Origin: Clostridia bacterium | Lineage (GTDB): Bacteria > Bacillota > Clostridia > Peptostreptococcales > JAAYPU01 | Assembly: GCA_016278615.1 (NCBI GenBank) | Contig: JADQBM010000094.1 | Location: 1-47,810, forward strand | Direction of reading: 5' to 3' | DNA length: 47,810 nucleotides | Program-made: the position numbers and the translations under genes | In this document: positions 42,709 to 47,810 of the stretch, in pieces | How the letters are laid out: every line of letters begins with the position of its first letter | How positions within the stretch are numbered: the first letter of the stretch is position 1 | The notes under the pieces: generated by a model | Told to the model about the DNA's origin: nothing | The model's database searches: none | What the model saw: the letters and a program-made list of their open reading frames with translations, nothing else

Positions 42709-42752
42709 TCTAAACCTCCATTTACTGTTATCTCTTCATATAAAGTCCCTTT

Positions 42753-42795
42753 CAATAGAGGCCTTAGCGCTATCGATGTACTAAGGTCTCTATTG
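42753..42795 (-). other. Strong intercistronic hairpin within the PTS operon
   Basis: CAATAGAGGCCTTAG (42753-42767) pairs with CTAAGGTCTCTATTG (42781-42795) with one non-Watson-Crick pair. No U-run follows on the minus strand, so it is more likely an RNA processing or stability element than a full terminator. It lies between the IID and IIA genes. Confidence 0.6.
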
Positions 42796-42861
42796 TAATC
42801 TTATGTTTTTGAAGATCACTAAAAATTCTAAGATGCCATCCTCTATTAAGCTGTCAATTCA

Positions 42862-43728
42862 TCATGCATAAAATCCTGTTGCATAGCCAACGAATGTAAA
42901 GATACATGCGATCATCAAAATCAACCCCATTAATTTAAGGGGAGACCATTTTTTCTTTGAATACAAATAGTAAACACCCAATGTTAAAAGTAAAGGCAAA
43001 ACATGAGGAAAGATCGAATTAAGCATTTTATCAGCATCAAAAATAACTTGATTTTCTAATACGATACCCTGTGTAGCATCGTATACATCTTTAACAATTC
43101 TAAAAGGTACCGTGGCAGTAACAAATGATGCCGTTAATGCACCAACAACGATTAAACCCAACGCTGTCATGGTGTCCGTTAATGTATCCAGTCTACCTGT
43201 TGCCATAAATCCCTGCATACCTTCAATGCCGGACTTGTAACCTAATTTAAACAAATTCCAACTTAAAATGCATGTTCCTACGGGATAAACAATCATATAA
43301 AGAACAGGGCCTAGCCATGAAGCTGACGGTGATGCCTGTGAAATAGACAAGCAAATTGTTAACAAGATGGGAATAAACGTTGCAACCCATAGTGAATCAC
43401 CTATTGCAGATGTAGGCCCGATTAATGCAACCTTAACACTGCTTATTAGCTCAGGCGTACATTCTTCATTTGCATTGGCTTCTTCCAGTCCACAGACAAC
43501 GCCATTGCAGATAATTCCTACTTGTTGCTCTGTATTAAAAAGAGTAGTATGTCTCTTTAAAGCGGATGCTTTTTCTTCTTTTTTGTCATATAATTCATCA
43601 ATAACCGGTGCCATGGATTGAGCAAAAGCCATTCCCAACATACTTTCCGCTTGTTGTGAACAACCATGCCAGAAGAACCAATTCCAGAATGATTTCTTAA
43701 GAGTTTTTTCACTGATTTTCTTATTCAT
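42862..43728 (-). CDS. PTS EIID, mannose family
   Basis: This 288-residue membrane subunit has the IID hallmarks: KSFWNWFFWHGCSQQAESML near the N-terminus, FNTEQQVGIICNGVVCGLEEA and VKVALIGPTSAIGDSLWVA. Several membrane helices follow, with a final helix at the C-terminus. With IIC it forms the sugar channel. The start follows the IIC stop by two bases. Confidence 0.93.
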   Translation of the reverse strand: MNKKISEKTLKKSFWNWFFWHGCSQQAESMLGMAFAQSMAPVIDELYDKKEEKASALKRHTTLFNTEQQVGIICNGVVCGLEEANANEECTPELISSVKVALIGPTSAIGDSLWVATFIPILLTICLSISQASPSASWLGPVLYMIVYPVGTCILSWNLFKLGYKSGIEGMQGFMATGRLDTLTDTMTALGLIVVGALTASFVTATVPFRIVKDVYDATQGIVLENQVIFDADKMLNSIFPHVLPLLLTLGVYYLYSKKKWSPLKLMGLILMIACIFTFVGYATGFYA

Positions 43729-43730
43729 GA

Positions 43731-44522
43731 CTATGCAACCCCTTTCTTAGTTTCTAAGCTTGAAACAGCTACATAATACAAAATAGATGTAATAATTGCA
43801 ACAACAGCTACTGCCATTGTACTTAGACTAAAATATGTTACAAGTATGAATCCGGCTAAAAAAATTGCCAAGTGATACTTTTTCTTTAGTAAGAACGAAA
43901 GAATAATCCCCATTCCCAAGGAAGCCATCATCCCTCCAAAGATACCCAATGCAATTGTAACCCAACCTGGAATAATCGTAGCAAAATCAGCTTGAGCAGA
44001 AGCCGCGGTCATAGAAGTCAAAACGATAATAGCAGGAATAAAACGACATACAAACCCAATTGATTGCCCCATGACAACATTTGGAATAAACATTTTCTTA
44101 GTCTCACCTGCTTCAGCATACTTATTAGCCACACGGTTTAATGGAAGATTTAATGCATAAGATATATTCCACATGATTTGTCCTACCAACCCGCCAATAC
44201 CAGCAAATACAACAGCTAAACCAATGACTTGTGCCGTATCTAATCCGTTACCAAATACAATTGCACCTGTCACACCAATATAAGTGGCATAAGACAAATC
44301 CCAAGCAACAGCACCACCTGGTGTAACGTTACCCATATACATAATTTGGAGTGGAATACCTACTATCATAGCAGTTTGCACATCTCCTAGAATTACGCCA
44401 ACAACAAGTGCAGCAACCAATGGTCTACCCAAAGTGTACCAGCCAATCGTGTTGCCGACGATGGAACCAATTGAGCCCAAATATACAAATAAAGCAATTA
44501 GAATAATTTGATAAATTTCCAT
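43731..44522 (-). CDS. PTS EIIC, mannose family
   Basis: This 263-residue integral membrane subunit recognises the sugar. Typical segments are IGSIVGNTIGWYTLGRPLVA (about 15-34), VGIPLQIMYMGNVTPGGAVAW and VGQIMWNISYALN. I use the ATG at 44522, directly behind AAAGGAGGAAAACAA; the frame open to 44654 overlaps the IIB gene and has no site. The substrate class (MurNAc, GlcNAc, GlcN or another amino sugar) cannot be told from sequence, but all neighbours act on amino sugars. Confidence 0.93.
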   Translation of the reverse strand: MEIYQIILIALFVYLGSIGSIVGNTIGWYTLGRPLVAALVVGVILGDVQTAMIVGIPLQIMYMGNVTPGGAVAWDLSYATYIGVTGAIVFGNGLDTAQVIGLAVVFAGIGGLVGQIMWNISYALNLPLNRVANKYAEAGETKKMFIPNVVMGQSIGFVCRFIPAIIVLTSMTAASAQADFATIIPGWVTIALGIFGGMMASLGMGIILSFLLKKKYHLAIFLAGFILVTYFSLSTMAVAVVAIITSILYYVAVSSLETKKGVA

Positions 44523-44544
44523 TTGTTTTCCTCCTTTAATTTCC

Positions 44545-45033
44545 CTATATCGATTTTTTAAATACTTCCCAGCTTGTTTTTGCAGTATTCGGTAATTGTT
44601 GGAAATGTATGTCGATCCCTTTTGAAACGAAACTATTAATAATAGTGACATCACTATCGCTTAAGTAGAAAATCCCTGTTGCGCCGCTTACTTTGTGATT
44701 TGTATCATCACGTTTTGCTATGTTGCCAAGAATAATCGATTCAGCATTCGCAATTCCTGCTTCAATGTCCGATAATTTATCGGGATATTTCACGATAACT
44801 AAGCGGTTACCACTGCTCTCTTGTGCCAGCAGTTTCTGTGCTTCTTCCGTTGTTACAATATGCGTATTGTAAGCGGATGGAACGCCCATTTTCATTATTG
44901 ATTTCAGTGTTGAATTCTTTGCACTTTCATCGTCAATTGCAATAATTTCCTTAATTGAAAGTGTCGGGCACCACGCAATAATTGTTTGGCCATGAATCAA
45001 TCTGTCATCAACCCTTACATATGTTTTTGTCAT
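44545..45033 (-). CDS. PTS EIIB, mannose/fructose/sorbose family
   Basis: This 162-residue IIB phosphorylates the incoming sugar. The phospho-His is residue 14 in RVDDRLIHGQTI, and IIAIDDESAKN is also conserved. It is separate from IIA, as in sorbose- and fructose-type (levanase-type) systems. The start ATG is at the end of AAGGAGGGGAAA. It follows murQ by about 60 bases. Confidence 0.93.
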   Translation of the reverse strand: MTKTYVRVDDRLIHGQTIIAWCPTLSIKEIIAIDDESAKNSTLKSIMKMGVPSAYNTHIVTTEEAQKLLAQESSGNRLVIVKYPDKLSDIEAGIANAESIILGNIAKRDDTNHKVSGATGIFYLSDSDVTIINSFVSKGIDIHFQQLPNTAKTSWEVFKKSI

Positions 45034-45094
45034 TTTCCCCTCCTTCCCCTCCTTTCCCTCTTTATGAAGTATCTAGATTTTATAATTCTAATGC

Positions 45095-45991
45095 TTATTC
45101 CATGCATTTTCGTATGAAGCCATGGTTTTCTGCGATTTGCCTCGAAGCTTCCTCTTTGGTAATATCAGTCAAAATCATTACAATGGCTACTTTACTGTTA
45201 TAATCGGCTAATTCTAATGTTTTAGCAGCCGTGTCAATATCGCATCCTGTACTTTCCATTACTATTCGTTTTGCCCGTTGGACCAGCTTTAGATTTGTCG
45301 CTTTCATATCAACCATTAAATTGCCATAGACTTTGCCGATTCCCACCATAGAAGCAGTTGAAATCATATTCAATATTATTTTTTGACAGGTCCCGGCCTT
45401 CAAGCGGGTCGATCCGGTTAAAATCTCTGGTCCTGCATCCACTTCAATGGCTACATCGGCATATTTTGATAACAGAGAATCCTTGTTGCAGGTGATACTG
45501 ATACATTTGGCATTCATTTTTTTAGCATGTTCTAATGCACTGATTGCATACGGGGTCCTCCCTGATGCAGCAATTGCAACTACAACATCATTTTCACTAA
45601 TACGAGCATTCTCCAAATCCTTGACAGCCAATTCCTCAGAATCTTCTGCCCCTTCTACCGCCTTTACAAAAGCTTTGTCTCCCCCTGCAATAATACCAAT
45701 TACTTCGTCTGTAGTAGAAAATGTCGGCGCACATTCCACTGCATCTAAGATTCCCAGCCGACCGCTGGTGCCAGCACCCATATATATTAGCCTGCCCTTC
45801 TGATTCAGGGCACGAATAACCAGTTGAATCCCTTTTTCAATTTGAGGCAAAGCGTCTTTAATTGTATCAATGATTTTTTGGTCTTCTTCGTTCATAATAC
45901 GAAGTAATTCTACGGTGGACATCGTATCCAAATTCAAGGTTTTTGGATTACGGCTTTCCGTTTTCAAATTATCAATTTTTATTTTATCCAT
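45095..45991 (-). CDS. murQ: N-acetylmuramic acid 6-phosphate etherase
   Basis: This 298-residue SIS-domain lyase removes D-lactate from MurNAc-6-P, giving GlcNAc-6-P. Key parts are MGAGTSGRLGILDAVECAPT (about 60-79), with the catalytic Glu in VECAPTF; EGAEDSEELA with the second Glu; AIAASGRTPYA; and TGSTRLKAGTCQKI. The C-terminal helical part is complete. I place the start at ATG 45991, five bases past the stop of the PIG-L gene, behind GGTGATTGTA. Its presence between the PTS genes and the deacetylase indicates that MurNAc or a MurNAc-containing fragment is a substrate. Confidence 0.95.
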   Translation of the reverse strand: MDKIKIDNLKTESRNPKTLNLDTMSTVELLRIMNEEDQKIIDTIKDALPQIEKGIQLVIRALNQKGRLIYMGAGTSGRLGILDAVECAPTFSTTDEVIGIIAGGDKAFVKAVEGAEDSEELAVKDLENARISENDVVVAIAASGRTPYAISALEHAKKMNAKCISITCNKDSLLSKYADVAIEVDAGPEILTGSTRLKAGTCQKIILNMISTASMVGIGKVYGNLMVDMKATNLKLVQRAKRIVMESTGCDIDTAAKTLELADYNSKVAIVMILTDITKEEASRQIAENHGFIRKCME

Positions 45992-45996
45992 TACAA

Positions 45997-46674
45997 TCAC
46001 CACAATTTATTTTCTATCAAGCTTGCATACATATAGGCAACGGTATAACCGTCATTATCGGATTCTATTTGGCGTACCTTTCCCATGTTTGAGTAGTACG
46101 AACAATATGGGAAATCATTAATCTCTCCCTGAAAAACTGAATATTCCCGCAAACTTGAGTACCATTGGTCAATTTCATTCTTTTCAAGCTTAAAATACGC
46201 TTGAGGAATGAAACCCACAAGATCTTCAAAATTTTCACCGTAAACCAGCCGAATGACATTTCCTTTTTGACGTAACCGCTTTACTGCCGCAGTCACTGCA
46301 TCGTGGGTATTGATATGGCGGGGATGCATAGAACCACGCCAATGAGTAACGACTAAATCTACTTTTTCATCGGTGAAATATTGTTCCAACCTATCAGAAA
46401 ATTTATCCAGCGACGGCATATTATTAGAAATATACCCAAGCCAGATCGTATCTCCATTCAACTTTTCAGCGGCACGTTTGTTTTGACTTAACAACTCTTC
46501 CAGATAGACTTCCTTTGCTTCCTGACTCGCATCTGGATCTTCCAAACGGCCTTGTGTAACATGTATATAAGTGCAATGAGCACCTTGCTTTGCATACTTA
46601 AGCATAATAGGGCCACCTAAAATTTCAGCATCTAAAGAATGTGCACCAATACTTACAATTCGTTTTATCATCAC
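45997..46674 (-). CDS. Variant PIG-L/LmbE-family deacetylase
   Basis: This 225-residue protein has the PIG-L fold of zinc amino-sugar deacetylases. The usual AHPDDE box reads AHSLDAE (residues 11-17). The His (12) and the Asp three residues on (15) that bind zinc are kept, but the catalytic Asp position is Leu 14. The second half has THWRGSMHPRHINTHDAV, with the later zinc His. The change suggests an altered mechanism, another catalytic residue or a non-catalytic role. It lies between a tandem GNAT gene and murQ with almost no gaps. The start is GTG or the next ATG. Confidence 0.82.
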   Translation of the reverse strand: MMIKRIVSIGAHSLDAEILGGPIMLKYAKQGAHCTYIHVTQGRLEDPDASQEAKEVYLEELLSQNKRAAEKLNGDTIWLGYISNNMPSLDKFSDRLEQYFTDEKVDLVVTHWRGSMHPRHINTHDAVTAAVKRLRQKGNVIRLVYGENFEDLVGFIPQAYFKLEKNEIDQWYSSLREYSVFQGEINDFPYCSYYSNMGKVRQIESDNDGYTVAYMYASLIENKLW

Positions 46675-46687
46675 TCAGATTTTCTCC

Positions 46688-47626
46688 CTAAATTATTTTT
46701 TGATAATCTACAAATGTTCTAAAAACCTTAAGTCCATGTCTTTCATAAAATCTTTTGCCTGGTTCATCAGTAGAAACAAAATACAAATGATAGATTCCTC
46801 GTTTTTCCATTTCCAATTGCATGATATCAAATAAAATACCACCTATTCCATAATTTCTTACTTCTTTTTTAATTCCAAAGGGACCGAATCGCATGGGATT
46901 ACCATCAATCATCCTCATACAAAATCCGACTATTTTTTTATCACGATCAAGAACCAATAGGATGCAATCTCCTGCTGAATTATTCTGCATAGAGATCAAT
47001 GCATTTCGTTTCCACCCACCGCCAAATTCATCTTTTAAGAATTCGAGCAGTTCCAAAGCATAATTGTATTCAAAGTTGATAAAGGAGAATCCGGCGCCCT
47101 GTGCCTTAGACAATTTATCCAAGGTCTCTTCACTAATCTTATAGCTATGCAAATCCTTGCACATTGAATAGCTTTCTTCTCCTGCTTGACAACCCATTTT
47201 TTCAAAAAATATTACTGCTTCTCCATAATTGTCTTTGTCTACCCCCGGAAAGAAATAATTCGGACTATATGCTCCAAGGGTTATGGTCTCCACACCCATT
47301 GATTTTAATTTCGACTCTGCATGCTTGACTAAAGCCTTTCCTACGCCTTTCCGCCGATGCTCTTGATCAACAAACATTACATTAATCCATCCTCGTGTTG
47401 GTTCCAGACCTCTTTCAAGGTATGGAAACTTTCTTTTAGTTGCCAGTAAAAATCCGACTATGCCATCATTCTCTACCCCTAAAAAACAAAGGTCCTTATC
47501 AAAATTATCGTCAAACAATACCTGCTTGCGAAACTTGAATACAGTAATCGGATCTACCGTCAAGGTTTTATTCCACATATCAACTACTTCTTTTTCATAT
47601 CTCTGACTATAGTTTAGTATCTCCAA
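46688..47626 (-). CDS. Tandem GNAT N-acetyltransferase
   Basis: This 312-residue protein is two GNAT domains in line. The first (about 1-155) carries the acetyl-CoA loop in DQEHRRKGVGKAL (about 92-104). The second (about 175-312) carries KEVRNYGIGGILF (about 254-266) and a C-terminal FYERHGLKVF. The acceptor is unknown, but in an operon with an amino-sugar deacetylase-like protein an amino sugar or its derivative is the natural guess. It is the first gene of the operon. The start is TTG, five bases after GAGGGGGTG. Confidence 0.88.
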   Translation of the reverse strand: MEILNYSQRYEKEVVDMWNKTLTVDPITVFKFRKQVLFDDNFDKDLCFLGVENDGIVGFLLATKRKFPYLERGLEPTRGWINVMFVDQEHRRKGVGKALVKHAESKLKSMGVETITLGAYSPNYFFPGVDKDNYGEAVIFFEKMGCQAGEESYSMCKDLHSYKISEETLDKLSKAQGAGFSFINFEYNYALELLEFLKDEFGGGWKRNALISMQNNSAGDCILLVLDRDKKIVGFCMRMIDGNPMRFGPFGIKKEVRNYGIGGILFDIMQLEMEKRGIYHLYFVSTDEPGKRFYERHGLKVFRTFVDYQKII

Positions 47627-47679
47627 TTCTTCACCCCCTCTGCTTTATTGCTAAGCTATACACTCTAATTTACGGTTAG

Positions 47680-47738
47680 TTAACATGTTAATATGTTAAG
47701 TTATTTTTTATTATAGCGCACTATTAAAATTTATGCAA
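47680..47738 (-). promoter_or_regulatory. Promoter and candidate operator of the amino-sugar operon
   Basis: On the minus strand TTGCAT (47733-47738) and TATAAT (47710-47715) are spaced by 17 bases. Just downstream lies the perfect palindrome TTAACATGTTAA (47680-47691). ATGTTAA occurs again at 47693-47699. The position would let a bound repressor, such as the GntR protein of the operon, block elongation. Confidence 0.7.
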
Positions 47739-47767
47739 GCCTCTTATTTTTTTGATGTTGTTATCTT

Positions 47768-47810
47768 GCGATAATGTCAGTATGTAAACTATCGAGCGAA
47801 AATGTCACCC
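47768..47810. mobile_element. Possible end of an IS21-like element at the window edge
   Basis: GCGATAATGTCA (47768-47779) and GCGAAAATGTCA (47796-47807) are direct repeats with one mismatch, 28 bases apart. Multiple TGACATTTTCGC-type repeats are typical of the ends of IS21-family elements. The element itself would lie outside the window. Confidence 0.4.

Noticed and set aside
1-47810. CRISPR arrays, rRNA or tRNA genes
   Set aside because: No regularly spaced direct repeats and no cloverleaf or rRNA-like stretches were seen on either strand.

Overview
The window is low-GC chromosomal DNA from an anaerobic, endospore-forming member of the Clostridia. The indications are AT-rich codon use, strong AGGAGG-type ribosome sites with frequent GTG and TTG starts, a SpoVB-like flippase, a spore-type gamma-DAP carboxypeptidase, a MASE3/SpoIIE phosphatase, 2-hydroxyacyl-CoA dehydratase activase genes and a clostridial ferredoxin. 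An Alkaliphilus/Natronincola-type relative would fit, but the sequence alone does not fix the genus. I see no rRNA, tRNA or CRISPR array.

Layout. Positions 1-1102 are an accessory patch: a lone VOC-fold gene between imperfect inverted repeats, a broken tyrosine recombinase and palindromic repeats. Positions 1103-6401 are a leftward run of amidohydrolase, nitroreductase, FG-GAP-like membrane protein and DUF3160 lipoprotein. Positions 6542-7027 hold a LiaF-like membrane protein behind a response-regulator-type promoter. Positions 7160-11124 encode a three-gene split BadF/HgdC-type activase and a DUF362 protein. Positions 11339-13645 carry two paralogous soluble chemoreceptor-like proteins with the signalling hairpin first and a PDC/Cache-like sensor last. 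Positions 13818-16615 hold an efflux adaptor fused tightly to a histidine kinase that lacks a normal 5' end. Both the ABC transporter and the response regulator expected beside them are absent.

Positions 16608-24284 are mixed housekeeping: a UbiA prenyltransferase, a UPF0145 pair, a phosphoesterase, a CYTH protein, glutamine synthetase, a Crp/Fnr regulator divergent from a ferredoxin, and a secreted DUF2680 protein. A two-component system (24388-26468) appears to share one operator with the DUF2680 promoter. Next come GT2/GtrA, SpoVB, an MGMT-type protein, an EamA exporter, a MASE3-SpoIIE phosphatase, a C_GCAxxG_C_C protein and an M14 peptidase (26674-34745). A small non-coding inverted-repeat element (35039-35238) sits in the terminator of an ADC-family/aminotransferase gene pair.

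Positions 47626 down to 37529 form one long leftward amino-sugar operon: tandem GNAT, variant PIG-L deacetylase, MurQ, a mannose-type PTS (IIB, IIC, IID, IIA), its own EI and HPr, NagA, NagB and a GntR/UTRA regulator. It has a clear promoter at the right end and a terminator after the regulator. Together these genes would import an amino sugar as its phosphate, cleave MurNAc-6-P, deacetylate GlcNAc-6-P and deaminate GlcN-6-P to fructose-6-P. The right edge of the window carries repeats that resemble the end of an IS21-type element.
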